This document shows positions 32,680 through 42,230 of a stretch of 44,836 nucleotides of DNA, piece by piece (the first letter of the stretch is position 1; the number at the start of each line of letters is the position of its first letter). The stretch lies in the NCBI RefSeq assembly GCF_913777995.1, contig NZ_CAJYVE010000007.1:1-44836 (forward strand). Reading direction: 5' to 3'. Source of the DNA: an uncultured Pseudomonas sp. GTDB lineage: Bacteria; Pseudomonadota; Gammaproteobacteria; Pseudomonadales; Pseudomonadaceae. The position numbers and the translations under genes are program-made. Below the pieces are notes generated by a model. That model made no database searches, was not told where the DNA came from, and was given only the letters and a program-made list of their open reading frames with translations.

Positions 32680-34704
32680 TTAGACGCTGAAGCGCCCGAC
32701 CACGCTGCGCAGCTGCGCGGCCAGGCCGGCCAGGTCGTCGGCGGTGGTGGCGTTGGCGTTGATGCCGCCCATCAGCGTGGCGGTGCCGTTGCGGATATCG
32801 GTGACGTTGCGGTTGATGTCCTCCGACACCGCATGTTGCTGCACCGCCGCGCTGGCGATCTGGGTGTTCATGCCGGCGATGCGTTCGACGTTATCGTTGA
32901 TTTCGTCCAGGCTGCTGGCGGCCTGTTCGGCCGAAACGATGCATTCCTGGGCCTTGCCGGTGCCGACGTTCATCTGCTCGACGGCTTCGGCGGTGGCCTG
33001 CTGCAGTTGCTGAATGATGCGGCGGATTTCCTCGGTGGAGGTCTGGGTGCGTGAGGCCAGGGTGCGCACTTCATCGGCGACCACGGCAAAGCCACGACCC
33101 TGCTCCCCGGCCCGCGCGGCCTCGATGGCAGCGTTGAGAGCCAGCAGGTTGGTCTGCTCGGCGATGTTGCGGATCACCTCGATGACGCCGCCGATCTCCT
33201 GGCTGTGCTGGGCCAGCGCCGCGACCTTGTTGGCGCTGAGTTCCACTTCGCGGGTCAGGGCACCGATGGTCTCCCGGGTGCTCTGCATCACGCTCAGGCC
33301 GGTGCTCGACGCACGGGTGGCCTGGGCCGCGGCGCTGGCAGCGCCCTCGGTGTTCTGTGCCACGTCGGCGATGCTGGCGGTCATTTCATTGATGGCCGTG
33401 GCGACCTGTTCGGTCTGGCCCTGTTGCGAGTTCATCGAGTGCTTGGCCTGGTCGATGGACTGGCTCAGGTGGCCGGCCGCGTCGGCCACGGAACGTGCAC
33501 TCTGCTCGACTTCGGTCAGCGAGGTGCCGAACGCCTGCACCATGTCATTGAGGGCATGGCCGACGTGGGCCATTTCATCCTTGCCGCGCACGGTGACGCG
33601 CACGCGCAGGTTGCCCTGGGCGACTTCGCGGGTGACGGTCTGTACCTCGTCGATGGCGCTGCGCAGCGAACGGTAGATACCGCTGAACAGGTAGGCCACC
33701 AGCAGGCCCATGACAGCGAGACCGATGATCAGCAGCGAGCGCTCATTGGACTTGGCGGTCACGCGGTGGGCGAGGATGTCGCTCAGGGTCGCCTGTGCCG
33801 CATCCAGGGCCTTGTACAGGTTGGCGACCACGGCGTTGCCTTTATCCGCCAAGCTCTGCACGTTGCTGGAGCTACCGTCGTAGGCGGCGATCAGGCGTTC
33901 CATGTCGCTGCGGAAGCTTTCCAGGTCAGTGAACGATTGATTGAGCGAAGCCTGCAGTTTGTCGGCGGCTTGCGGCGCTTCACGGCGCAGCAGGTCCAGG
34001 CTCTGGCGCAGCTCTGCGCGCAGTTGGGTTTCCTGTTTCAGCAGGGCGCGGATGGTGCCGCGTGCTGCGGTGCTGGGCATCTGCCCTTCGCGCAGCGCGC
34101 CGGCCTGCCCACGCAACTGCCCGACGATGTTGATCTGGCGCGGCAGGCGCAGGGTGCTCAGGTCGATCAGAAACAGCGAGGCGTAGTCTTCATCGAGCAC
34201 CATGCCCGAGGTCGCGGAAATGAAATAGATGAAGTTGAGCACCTGCGAGAGCTGATCGTTCCAGTCTTCGAACAGCGCCAGCGGGTTGCTGCTATCGCCG
34301 GCACGGTCGATCAATTGCTGGGCACGACTGCGCAGGCGCTGAACCCGGTCGGTGGTTTCCAGCTGGCCGCCCAACTGGCGGTCGATGCTTTCCAGGCGTG
34401 CGAAGGCTTCGAGCAGTTTGCTCTGGTTGGCGGCCAGGTCGCCCTGCACGCTGGTGTCGCCGCTTTGTACGCGGAAAGTCAGGGCGCGCTGCAACATCGA
34501 CAGGCGCAGTATCGGTGTGACATCCAGCAGGTACTGCTGGCCGACCTGTTCGCCACGCAGGGATTCGAGGTTGTCATTGAGCTGGCTGATGGTCCGCCAG
34601 CCCAGGAACAGCAGCGGAATGAGGACGATGATCGCCAGCAGGCCGAATTTGGCAGGAAAGCGCAGACGGTTCGTCAGGTGCACGGCGGGGGCCAAGAGGT
34701 TCAT
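32680..34704 (-). CDS. Methyl-accepting chemotaxis protein
   Basis: A 674-residue inner-membrane receptor. The first membrane segment ([17 protein letters not shown]) is near residues 20-37, then about 280 residues of helical periplasmic sensor, long enough for a two-module helical bundle. The second membrane segment is [21 protein letters not shown]. The HAMP region is [14 protein letters not shown], and the signalling tip [32 protein letters not shown] is well conserved. It ends GRFSV with no CheR-binding pentapeptide. Start 34704 has GAGAA 7 bases upstream; a GTG at 34716 is less likely. Ligand unknown. Confidence 0.93.
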   Translation of the reverse strand: MNLLAPAVHLTNRLRFPAKFGLLAIIVLIPLLFLGWRTISQLNDNLESLRGEQVGQQYLLDVTPILRLSMLQRALTFRVQSGDTSVQGDLAANQSKLLEAFARLESIDRQLGGQLETTDRVQRLRSRAQQLIDRAGDSSNPLALFEDWNDQLSQVLNFIYFISATSGMVLDEDYASLFLIDLSTLRLPRQINIVGQLRGQAGALREGQMPSTAARGTIRALLKQETQLRAELRQSLDLLRREAPQAADKLQASLNQSFTDLESFRSDMERLIAAYDGSSSNVQSLADKGNAVVANLYKALDAAQATLSDILAHRVTAKSNERSLLIIGLAVMGLLVAYLFSGIYRSLRSAIDEVQTVTREVAQGNLRVRVTVRGKDEMAHVGHALNDMVQAFGTSLTEVEQSARSVADAAGHLSQSIDQAKHSMNSQQGQTEQVATAINEMTASIADVAQNTEGAASAAAQATRASSTGLSVMQSTRETIGALTREVELSANKVAALAQHSQEIGGVIEVIRNIAEQTNLLALNAAIEAARAGEQGRGFAVVADEVRTLASRTQTSTEEIRRIIQQLQQATAEAVEQMNVGTGKAQECIVSAEQAASSLDEINDNVERIAGMNTQIASAAVQQHAVSEDINRNVTDIRNGTATLMGGINANATTADDLAGLAAQLRSVVGRFSV

Positions 34705-35032
34705 GGGCGTTCTCACGGTAAGAGCAGATCTGTTTTAGGAGTTATTAGGTGAGAAGGGTCCGTTTTCCCGAGGTGTTCCTGCACTGTGCGTAAAAGTGCC
34801 AGGAGCCTTTTTACCTGCAAGTGAAAAAATAGTGGCTATTTGATTTCACTTGATTCCGATCCGACCTGCACACTGTGATGAAGGTTGCATGTCGCAGTGG
34901 TAAATAGCTGAGCCGTTCGTCGAGGTACGAAAGGTATGCCGCTGCGCTGCGGTGAAACCCGCCTGTGCGGCATGCGAGGTCCAGCCGCGAGGCTCCCAGA
35001 CGGGGGCGCCTCTTGGCTGGCAGGCGGGGGGC
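34705..35032. other. Gene-free gap with a long hairpin (34818-34852)
   Basis: CAAGTGAAAAAATAG and CTATTT-ga-TTTCACTTG form a 15-bp stem with one 2-base bulge and a TGG loop, AT-rich in a GC-rich genome. It lies between the chemoreceptor start and the end of the large repeat protein. It may be a terminator for the latter or an operator for the former. A weaker stem, CCAGCC...GGCTGG, spans about 34981-35021, just past the large gene's stop. No flagellar-sigma promoter was found. Confidence 0.55.
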
Positions 35033-38000
35033 TCAGACGATGAAGTCCCAGCCCTGGGCGGTGATCTGGTGCAGGTCCATCTCGCTGGCCGTGGCGAAAC
35101 TCTGCGCCACCTGTTCCAGGGTCATGCCTTGCTGCATGGCTTCAACCCAGTAGGCTTTGCCACCGGCATCGCTCTGGCGACCGAACAGGGTCTGGTACAG
35201 CACCTCGATGTCATCGGCGTTGTTGCCGTTGAACGCCGCCGTCTGCTGCCCCTTGTGCTCCGCCGAGTTGATGATCGAGATTGCGATCTGCCCCAGACTG
35301 GCGCCGTTCTTGGCCTCGTTGGCCCAGTACTCGAACCCCTGGTAGTCGGCCTGGCGACCCAGGACCTGCTGGTAGAAACCGGCCAGGGTGGTCTGCGCGG
35401 CAGTGCTCTGGATTGCCAGGGTGGTGTCGCTGAATGCCAGGCTTTCCGCGTTGACCACCACCACCTGGTCCGCCGGTTGCGCCTTGTTGATCACCACCAC
35501 ATGCCCTTCATGGAACTGCACGTCGTAGTCGGAGCTGGCGCCACTGAACACGGCCTGGTCGTTGCCGCTGCCGCCGTGCACCAAGGTGGTCGCGCTGCTG
35601 GGCGCCGCATTGTTGTCGGGCACCGTGTTGACCACCAGGGTGTCGCTGCCGCCACCGGCGAAGACGTTGCTGCCGCTGTCGGCCTTGACCGCGAATTGCT
35701 GGCTGGCGGCGTCGCCGGTGAGGATCTGCCCATTGGTCGTGCCGGTGACCTGGGCACTGCCGACGATGGCGGCGAAGTCCACGCTGTCGAGTGCCAGCTT
35801 GCTCTGCGCCGGTAGCTGCGAGGCGTCGATCACCAGGGCGGTGTGCTGGCTGCTGGTGCCGGTCAGGGTCAGCGTGGCGGCAGGTGCCGTGCTGCTGTCA
35901 GCAATCGGTACGATTGTCTCCACCAGCAGCGGCGAGCTGGCCGCCAGTTTGTTGAGGAAGGTGGTGCCGTTGCTGGTCAGGTGGGCCTGGTCGTTGGCGG
36001 CGTTGTTGGGCGTGGCGGCGATGATCGCCTGAATCAGCTGCTGCAGTGAGTTTCCGGCGGGCTGGCTGGCGCCACCGCTGGCGCTCAGGCCGAAGCCGAC
36101 GGGCAACTGAGCCAGCAGCAGGTTGCTGCCGCCGCTGCTGGCCAGCGGAATATCCGCCAGCACCGTATTGCCGCTGGCGTCGACACGGCCGCTGGTGACC
36201 ACCGGAATGCTGACTTGCGTGCCGGTGCCGCCACCGGGCAGGGTCACGCTCTGCTGTGTGACCAGCACGCCATCGATGGTCTGTTGCGTACCCGGTGTGC
36301 TGGGTGTGCCCGGAGTCACAGGCGCCGCGACGATGGTGAGATCCAGCGACTGGCTGGCCTGTGAAAGGCTACCTGCGGCGTTGGCCTGTTTGACGGTCAG
36401 GTTATGCGTGCCCACGGCCAGGGTGCTGCTGGTGATGCTCCAGTGGCCGCTGCCGTCGGCGGTGCTGCTGCCCAGCACCGTGGTGCCATTGCTGTCATAG
36501 AGCGTGACGGTGGCATTGGCGAGACTGCTGCCGGTAATCACGGGGCGCGCCACATTGGTGATGCCATCGCCCTGCACGCCGCTGTCACTGGCCGCGTTGA
36601 GCTGCGGTGTGGCGGGCGCTGTCGGAATGCTTGTGTCGATGGTCAGGGTCAGTGGGCTACTGGCCGAGGAGGTATTACCCGCCACGTCTGTCTGTTCGGC
36701 GGTCAGGGTGTGCGCACCGTCGAGAAGGGTCGTGGTGGTGATGCTCCAGGCGCCGCTGGCATCGGCCGTGGCACTGCCCACTATCATGATGCCGCCAGTG
36801 TCATACACCGTCACCAAAGCGAACGCCTCGGCTGTGCCGGTCAGGGTTGGCGTGCTGTCGTTGGTGCGGTTGTCACCTGGCAACCCACTGTCGCTGGCGG
36901 CTGCCAGGGCCGGCACGCTCGGTGCGTTGGCACTGGTATCGATCACCACGGTTTTGCCGCTGCTGGCGGCTGACACGTTGCCGGCGGCATCGGTGGCTTT
37001 CACGGTCAGGGTGTGGCTGCCGGAAGCCAGGGTAGAGCTGGTGATGGTCCAGGTACCAGCGGTCGCCGTAGTCGAGCCCAGCAGCGTGGTGCCATCGGTA
37101 TCGTAGAGACTGACGGTGCTGCCGGACTCCGCGCTGCCGGTGAAGGTTGGCGTGGTATTGCGGGTGATGCCGTCTGTGGACGAGCTGCCCGTGTCGCTTG
37201 CGGGGTTCATGGACGGACTTGCAGGAGCGGCCGGTGGTGTATGGTCGAGCGTGTAGGTGGCGCCGGCCGTGTAGCCGCCGGAGATTGCCTGGCTGGACCC
37301 ATTGACGATGCCAGTACCGCTGTTGTTCAGGTCCAGGCGCAGGGTACCGTCGCCGCTGAGGGCGTTGACGCTCACGGTGTAGGTCGTGCCCGAGCCGCTG
37401 ACCGAACTGATAGTGCCGCTGGCCGTGCCAGTAGAGGTGAGAGCGAAGTCGCTGGCATCGACACCGGTCACCGACTGGTCGAAGGTTACGGTATAGCTGA
37501 TGCCCGTAGCGTTCGCCGCAACGCCCGATGGCGACCCGGCAGCGCGTACGATGGACGTGACGCTGGGTGTGTCGACGACATTCAGGCTGAAAATCTGGTA
37601 AGCGGCGTTACCCGCTGCGTCGGTGGCCGACAGGTAGACATGGTAAGTACCCGTGGTCAGGCTTGCGCCCGCGACCTTGAAGGTGTTGCCGGAAATCACG
37701 AACCTGCTGTTGTCGGCGTCGATCACACCGTTGCCAGTGGCGAATTGGTAGGTGACCGCCGAAAGATCGGTCGACGAGAGGGTCGCGACAGTGCTGCCCG
37801 CAGTGGCCTGGGTTTGTGACACCTGGGTCGTGCTCAAAGCCATGCCCATTGGCCCTACGGTATCGAGTACGTAGGTGAACCCGGCGGAAGCTAGCGAGAC
37901 GTTGCCGGCCTTGTCGGTCTGCACGGCGGTAAGGGTGTGCGAGCCTTGTGTCAGGGTGCTGCTGGTGATGCTCCACGTGCCGCTGTTGTCGGCCGTGGCG

Positions 38001-38803
38001 GAGCCCAGCAGTGTCGTACCGTTGTCGGTGTACAGCTTGACCGAAGCGCCCGCTTCGCTTTGCCCGGTAATGACCGGCGTAGCCGAGTTGCTGATGCCAT
38101 CGCCGAGCACACCGCTGTCGCTGGTGGGTTTTACGCCCAGGCTGCTCGGTGCCGCTGCCTGGGTGTCGATTTGTAGCGTCAGGCCGGTACTGAGCGGCGA
38201 GGTCGCGCTTGAACCGTCGGTTTGCGTGACCCTCAGGCTGTGCGCCCCGTCGCTCAAGGCACTGCTGGTGATAGTCCAGTTGCCGGAGCCGTCGGCGGTG
38301 GTGCTGCCCAGCAACGTGGTGCCGTCGGTGTCGTAGAGCTTGATCGTAGCCGAGGCCGCCGCCGTGCCGCTGACGGTCGGTGTGTTGTCGTTGGTGATGC
38401 CATCGCCGAGCGTACCGCTGTCGCTGGCTGCGCTCAGTGAAGGTGTGGGGGGCGCCGAGGGGCCAGGACGGTTGATGGCGACCACGATGGAGTGAACGAA
38501 AGAGGCAGCATCTGCGCCGTCGGTACCCTGGATGGCATTTACATCGTTATTGCCCGTCGGGTCCGTATACACGAAATCGATGACGTCACCCGGCAGCAGG
38601 GTGTAACCCAGCAGATTCAGGGTAACGGTCTTGGCGCTGCTGTTCACCGTGAGGCTAGAGGCGCTTACGCCCGTACCGTTGACCTGGATATCGAACGCCG
38701 CCAGCGCCGGCGGGTTTACCGCATCCAGAGGCACGTCGAAATTGATCGTGAAGAAGGACTCGCCGATATAACCTTCGGCATTCTGATAACTGGGTTGGGA
38801 CAT
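35033..38803 (-). CDS. Large Bap-like repeat protein with DUF4214-type C-terminus, probable type I secretion substrate
   Basis: A 1256-residue protein with no N-terminal signal. Residues about 1-105 resemble a SwmB-type repeat (FFTINFDVPLD...LLPGDVIDFVYTDPTGNND). Residues about 112-810 hold tandem Ig-like modules, five starting with the same SDSGxxGDGITN-like word, plus a cadherin-like and another Ig-like block in the middle. A linker with hydrophobic and Thr/Ser-rich stretches follows. Residues about 1130-1235 are DUF4214-like (FYQQVLGRQADYQGFEYW, LYQTLFGRQSDAGGKAYW). The end is GWDFIV, a typical type I secretion tail. AGGG lies 9 bases before the ATG. No TolC/ABC/MFP exporter lies nearby. 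Likely a cell-surface or released adhesin. Confidence 0.87.
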   Translation of the reverse strand: MSQPSYQNAEGYIGESFFTINFDVPLDAVNPPALAAFDIQVNGTGVSASSLTVNSSAKTVTLNLLGYTLLPGDVIDFVYTDPTGNNDVNAIQGTDGADAASFVHSIVVAINRPGPSAPPTPSLSAASDSGTLGDGITNDNTPTVSGTAAASATIKLYDTDGTTLLGSTTADGSGNWTITSSALSDGAHSLRVTQTDGSSATSPLSTGLTLQIDTQAAAPSSLGVKPTSDSGVLGDGISNSATPVITGQSEAGASVKLYTDNGTTLLGSATADNSGTWSITSSTLTQGSHTLTAVQTDKAGNVSLASAGFTYVLDTVGPMGMALSTTQVSQTQATAGSTVATLSSTDLSAVTYQFATGNGVIDADNSRFVISGNTFKVAGASLTTGTYHVYLSATDAAGNAAYQIFSLNVVDTPSVTSIVRAAGSPSGVAANATGISYTVTFDQSVTGVDASDFALTSTGTASGTISSVSGSGTTYTVSVNALSGDGTLRLDLNNSGTGIVNGSSQAISGGYTAGATYTLDHTPPAAPASPSMNPASDTGSSSTDGITRNTTPTFTGSAESGSTVSLYDTDGTTLLGSTTATAGTWTITSSTLASGSHTLTVKATDAAGNVSAASSGKTVVIDTSANAPSVPALAAASDSGLPGDNRTNDSTPTLTGTAEAFALVTVYDTGGIMIVGSATADASGAWSITTTTLLDGAHTLTAEQTDVAGNTSSASSPLTLTIDTSIPTAPATPQLNAASDSGVQGDGITNVARPVITGSSLANATVTLYDSNGTTVLGSSTADGSGHWSITSSTLAVGTHNLTVKQANAAGSLSQASQSLDLTIVAAPVTPGTPSTPGTQQTIDGVLVTQQSVTLPGGGTGTQVSIPVVTSGRVDASGNTVLADIPLASSGGSNLLLAQLPVGFGLSASGGASQPAGNSLQQLIQAIIAATPNNAANDQAHLTSNGTTFLNKLAASSPLLVETIVPIADSSTAPAATLTLTGTSSQHTALVIDASQLPAQSKLALDSVDFAAIVGSAQVTGTTNGQILTGDAASQQFAVKADSGSNVFAGGGSDTLVVNTVPDNNAAPSSATTLVHGGSGNDQAVFSGASSDYDVQFHEGHVVVINKAQPADQVVVVNAESLAFSDTTLAIQSTAAQTTLAGFYQQVLGRQADYQGFEYWANEAKNGASLGQIAISIINSAEHKGQQTAAFNGNNADDIEVLYQTLFGRQSDAGGKAYWVEAMQQGMTLEQVAQSFATASEMDLHQITAQGWDFIV
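36330..38470 (-). repeat. Tandem Ig-like module repeats inside the large protein
   Basis: Five modules of about 95 codons share the word ASDSG-x2-GDGITN, then TPT(V/L)(S/T)G, LYD(T/S)(D/N)GTT(L/V)LGS(T/A)TA, W(S/T)ITSS(A/T)L and GxHxLTV. The underlying DNA repeats are imperfect and, by slippage or recombination, could vary in number between strains. Confidence 0.8.
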
Positions 38804-38956
38804 GAGGCGGGCCCTCAGGGTACGACGGGTCGTCGTAAGACCGTGTCAGCAAGTGGCTGTCACTGAAACGGGTTATCGGCTGCGTCGAGTCCGGCTGGAG
38901 GCCGTAGAGGCGGAGTATCGCGAAATTCTGCTAAACCTTCGGCGTATGCTTGACTT

Positions 38957-38987
38957 GCCGTGCGGGGCATGGGATTTCCCGCACGGC
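38957..38987 (+). other. Hairpin in the leader of the binding-protein gene at 39008
   Basis: GCCGTGCGGG and CCCGCACGGC form a perfect 10-bp stem with an 11-base loop, ending 20 bases before the start codon and just upstream of the ribosome-binding region. It could attenuate transcription or affect translation. Confidence 0.5.
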
Positions 38988-39007
38988 CATCTTTCCAGGC
39001 GGTATAC

Positions 39008-39748
39008 ATGAGATCTAGGTTATGGGCCGCCGTATTGCTGGGGCTGCTGTTCAGCAGCGCAGTGAAGGCCCAGCTCTATCAGGTGGTCACCGAAGAGTGG
39101 GCGCCTTACAACTATCGGGAAAACGGCCGGCTTACCGGGATGAGCACCGAGATCGTGCAGGCGATCATGGCGCTGACCGGCGACCGTTTCGAAATCACCA
39201 TGCTGCCCAGCATGCGTGCCAGCTATGTGCTGCGCACGCGGCCGAGGATGATCATGTATTCGATGTTCCGCACCCCGGAACGCGAGGCGCTGTACAAGTG
39301 GGTGGGGCCGGTAGTCGAAGAGTCCATCCACGCCTACCAGCGCGGCGGTATGCCGCAGATCGACAGCCTGGCACAGCTGCGCCGGGCCGAACGGATTACG
39401 ACCCGGTCTGACGGGCTGATCCCTGACACGCTGCAGGCCATGGGCCTGAGCAACCTGGACAAAAGCGCGACGGACAACCTGCAGTTGTACCGCATGCTCA
39501 TGGCCGGTCGTACTGACATCATCGTCGGCGATACCGATGCCGGAGTGGCGTACTACAGCCGTCAACTGAACATGCCAGTGGGCACTCTGCGGCGCATTCC
39601 GGTCGAGCTGTACCGTGCTTCGCTGTACATCGCCTTCAGCCTTGACTGCGACGACAGTCTGGTGGACGACTGGCGCCATGCACTGGAGCAATTGCGCGCG
39701 ACGGGCGAACTGGCGCGCATCCAGCAGCGCTACGAGCAGCTGCCTTGA
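39008..39748 (+). CDS. Orphan amino-acid-type solute-binding protein
   Basis: A 246-residue exported protein with a signal peptide (MRSRLWAAVLLGLLFSSAVKA, about 21 residues), then LYQVVTEEWAPYNYRENGRLTGMSTEI, the classical opening of SBP_bac_3 proteins, and IMYSMFRTPEREALYKWVGPV and ADRTDII-like GRTDIIVGDTDAG. There is no permease neighbour. It resembles the protein at 25961 in fold but is clearly different in sequence. Start 39008 is chosen for the signal peptide. A perfect 9-bp hairpin at 39775-39795 follows it. Confidence 0.82.
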   Translation: MRSRLWAAVLLGLLFSSAVKAQLYQVVTEEWAPYNYRENGRLTGMSTEIVQAIMALTGDRFEITMLPSMRASYVLRTRPRMIMYSMFRTPEREALYKWVGPVVEESIHAYQRGGMPQIDSLAQLRRAERITTRSDGLIPDTLQAMGLSNLDKSATDNLQLYRMLMAGRTDIIVGDTDAGVAYYSRQLNMPVGTLRRIPVELYRASLYIAFSLDCDDSLVDDWRHALEQLRATGELARIQQRYEQLP

Positions 39749-39774
39749 GGATAGTGCCCACGTTGATCGTCGCT

Positions 39775-39795
39775 GTCATTCCTCGCAGGAATGAC
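39775..39795 (+). terminator. Hairpin after the binding-protein gene
   Basis: GTCATTCCT-CGC-AGGAATGAC is a perfect 9-bp stem with a 3-base loop, 26 bases past the stop. The T content downstream is low, so termination would be partial. Confidence 0.5.
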
Positions 39796-39867
39796 CTAAA
39801 TGAAAAATGGCGATTTAAGGAATTCTAATCCTGGGGCTAGAGTGTGGGCTCACACAGGAGCTTGCCC

Positions 39868-40587
39868 ATGACTGCCTCGCCCGTTGACCCCGCTGCCAAA
39901 TTCGACACTTGGCGTGCCGCCGAGTACGCCGTACAGAGCCGCATTGCCCTCGCCGGTTATGACGCCTGCCATGAACTGACAGCCTGTGTGCTGGCCGCCA
40001 GCCTGGGGGAGCGGGCGGCGGCGCGCATTCTGGTGGTGGGCGTGGGGGGCACCGGCCAGGAGATCATCAGCCTGTCGACCCTGCGTCCGAGCTGGCGTTT
40101 CGTCGGCGTGGACCCGGCACCGGCGATGCTGCAAGCCGCTGCAGGGAATTTGCAGGCCCAAGGGCTGCTGGAGCGCACCGAGCTGGTGGAAGGCAGCGTG
40201 GACGACCTGCCGGACGAGGCGAGCTTCGACGCGGCAACGCTGATCGGCGTGCTGCACCATGTGCCGGGAGACGAAGCCAAGCAGCGATTGTTGGCGTCCA
40301 TCGCCCGGCGCCTGCCCAGCGGGGCGCCATTGGTGCTGGCCGGCAATCACTACCGCTATGCCGAGCAGCCGTTCCTGCTCGACGTCTGGGCCGAACGCTG
40401 GCGTCAGCAGGGCGCGACGGCGCAAGAGGTGCAGGCCAAGTTGGGCAAGATCCTCCAGGGCGCCGACCCGCCGGCTTCCGAGGAAGCGGTGAAGCAATTG
40501 CTGGAGCAGGGAGGCTTCGAACCGGGCCAGCGATTCTTCCAGAGCCTGTTCTGGGGCGCCTGGGTAGCGCACAGAAGCGCTATCTAG
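39868..40587 (+). CDS. Class I SAM-dependent methyltransferase
   Basis: A 239-residue cytoplasmic protein. The SAM-binding strand-loop is ARILVVGVGGTGQEI, the acidic residue after strand 2 is in FVGVDPAPAMLQAA, and ASFDAATLIGVLHHVP is the post-II motif. CAGGAG lies 7 bases before ATG 39868. It stands alone between a terminator-like hairpin and REP elements. The methyl acceptor is not evident. Confidence 0.87.
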   Translation: MTASPVDPAAKFDTWRAAEYAVQSRIALAGYDACHELTACVLAASLGERAAARILVVGVGGTGQEIISLSTLRPSWRFVGVDPAPAMLQAAAGNLQAQGLLERTELVEGSVDDLPDEASFDAATLIGVLHHVPGDEAKQRLLASIARRLPSGAPLVLAGNHYRYAEQPFLLDVWAERWRQQGATAQEVQAKLGKILQGADPPASEEAVKQLLEQGGFEPGQRFFQSLFWGAWVAHRSAI

Positions 40588-40640
40588 ACGGGTAGGCGGC
40601 TTTATCTGCATACAGGCAGGTTAGGCGCGCTCAAGCTTTT

Positions 40641-40730
40641 GTTGGCGAGCTTGCTCGCGATGGGGCCGGCGAAGTCAATGCATCTGCTGTGAACAGGCGG
40701 TCGCTTCGCGGCTGAAGCCGCTCCTACGGG
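40641..40730. repeat. REP pair
   Basis: TTGGCGAGCTTGCTCGCGAT at about 40642-40661 and GCTTCGCGGCTGAAGCCGCTCCTAC at about 40703-40727 are REP elements of two sequence types in opposite orientation, between the methyltransferase and the leftward chorismate mutase gene. Confidence 0.8.
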
Positions 40731-40745
40731 ATCTGCCTGTCGCCT

Positions 40746-41042
40746 TCAGCGTGGGGTCAAGGCGGCATGGGTCTTGAGTTCTTCGGCGATGAACGCAGCG
40801 ATCATCGCTCGGTATACGTCTTCCACCACATCGGGCGCGGCGCCGGTCTGTTCGGCCAGCGCACGCACCCGGGCGATCACCTGTTCGACCCGCTCCGGAG
40901 CACGAACGTCCTGGGTGGTTTTCTTGAAGGCGGCAGCCTGGGTCACCAGTTGGCCACGACGGGCCAGCAGGCTGACCAGTTCATGGTCGATATGGTCGAT
41001 GCGTTGGCGAACTTCTTCCAGTGAAGTGCAGGGGGCGGTCAT
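40746..41042 (-). CDS. Chorismate mutase (AroQ type), PchB-like
   Basis: A 98-residue helical protein. LEEVRQRIDHIDHELVSLLARRGQLV carries the conserved Arg, Asp and second Arg of AroQ helix 1, FKKT the helix-2 lysine, and EDVYRAMIAAFIAEE closes the fold. Stand-alone proteins of this length include chorismate mutases and the isochorismate-pyruvate lyase PchB; no salicylate or pyochelin genes are adjacent. AAGGA lies about 9 bases before ATG 41042. It lies 71 bases after the AraC-type gene on the same strand. Confidence 0.84.
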   Translation of the reverse strand: MTAPCTSLEEVRQRIDHIDHELVSLLARRGQLVTQAAAFKKTTQDVRAPERVEQVIARVRALAEQTGAAPDVVEDVYRAMIAAFIAEELKTHAALTPR

Positions 41043-41113
41043 GCGTGGCGTCCTTGAAAAGCCAAGTGGCCGCCCACCTTAGCCGCCCCCGACGCGCCGC
41101 GCCAAGCCCTGTC

Positions 41114-42061
41114 TCAGCGTTCGGCACCTGGCGGATGGCCGAAATGCGCCTTGTACGCATGGTTGAAGTTGGCTGGGTTGGCGTAGCCAAGACGATAGGC
41201 GATCTGTGCGACCTGCCATTTGCGCTGGCGCAGCATGGTGCGCGCCAACTCCATGCGCTGTTGGCGCACGTAGTCGAGCATCGACTGGCCGAACACCTGG
41301 CCGAAGGCACGGCGCAGGGTGGTCTCGCCGACGCCCAGCTGGCGCGCCAGGGCCTGGCTGCCCGGTGGCTCCAGCAACTGCAGGTCCAGTTGCCGGCGCG
41401 CCTCGAAGGCCAGGTCGCGTTGACCACGCACCGCCTGCGAGGGGCGCGGGGGCTGGTCCTTGAAGTGCGCGGCCAGCTCCACCAGCACCGCCAGGCTCAG
41501 GCTCTCCTGGTTCAGGCGTTCCAGAGCACCCTGGAAGGGCGAGTGATAGAGCCGGGTAAGCAAGCCACCCAAGACCTGGCAGTGTTGCAGCGCGGAGAAC
41601 TGGATACCGTCGTCAAGCAGGCCCAGCAACGGTTGCAGGCTGGGGTCTTCCTCGGCCAGTTCGTGCAGGTATTCACCGGCGATGCGCAGCCCGGCCATGC
41701 GCGCATGGCTGCCGGCCGGCAACTGGTCCACGGCTTCCATGCTCTCGCTCAGCCCCAGCAAGTGGGGCGCGCCGGTGGTGTATTGGTTGAGCCGGCCGTC
41801 TACGCGGTGCTGCCACTGGCCGTGCAGGACCTGCACGATGCACAGGCTGCCGGGCAGCACTTTGTCGATGCGCAGTGGCTCGGTGAACTGCAGGTTGCAG
41901 TCGAAATACTGCAGGTGTGGGCGCACGCTGCGCGCCCGATAGTGGCCGATGGCGCTGCCGTGCAGCTGCCCGGCGGCGCTGTCCAGCACACCGGCCTTGG
42001 CCAGGGTCGCGGGCTGGTCGAAGCTGAACTGCGTGTCCAGGTAGGGGTTCCAGCGTTCCAT
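41114..42061 (-). CDS. AraC-family transcriptional regulator
   Basis: A 315-residue protein with a divergent N-terminal effector region and a C-terminal double helix-turn-helix (about 215-312: LARQLGVGETTLRRAFGQVFGQSM and QIAYRLGYANPANFNHAYKAHFGHPPG). The layout resembles PchR-type siderophore regulators, but no iron-uptake gene is beside it. GGAAG lies 8 bases before the ATG at 42061; an ATG at 42076 would add MEVPV and lacks a Shine-Dalgarno. It may control the chorismate mutase gene downstream. Confidence 0.85.
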   Translation of the reverse strand: MERWNPYLDTQFSFDQPATLAKAGVLDSAAGQLHGSAIGHYRARSVRPHLQYFDCNLQFTEPLRIDKVLPGSLCIVQVLHGQWQHRVDGRLNQYTTGAPHLLGLSESMEAVDQLPAGSHARMAGLRIAGEYLHELAEEDPSLQPLLGLLDDGIQFSALQHCQVLGGLLTRLYHSPFQGALERLNQESLSLAVLVELAAHFKDQPPRPSQAVRGQRDLAFEARRQLDLQLLEPPGSQALARQLGVGETTLRRAFGQVFGQSMLDYVRQQRMELARTMLRQRKWQVAQIAYRLGYANPANFNHAYKAHFGHPPGAER

Positions 42062-42230
42062 TACAGGTACTTCCATGGAGGCTTGGTCGAACGGCGGCGC
42101 ATGGTAACGCGAACACCCCGCCAGTTGTGAGAGTCGGCCTTTGTGTTGTGCGCGGCGGCCGGGGTGCTTGGCAGGCCGGAGTCAGCACATTTCAATGAGC
42201 TACCCTTCTGACAACCAAAGAGCCTGAACG

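Noticed and set aside
33205-34752. A 515-codon plus-strand frame opposite the chemoreceptor
   Set aside because: Shadow frame; the receptor on the other strand is unambiguous.
34764-34800. A minus-strand TGGCAC-TTTTA-CGCA sequence resembling a sigma54 promoter upstream of the chemoreceptor
   Set aside because: The GG to GC distance is one base short of the invariant spacing, and the TTGC element is missing.
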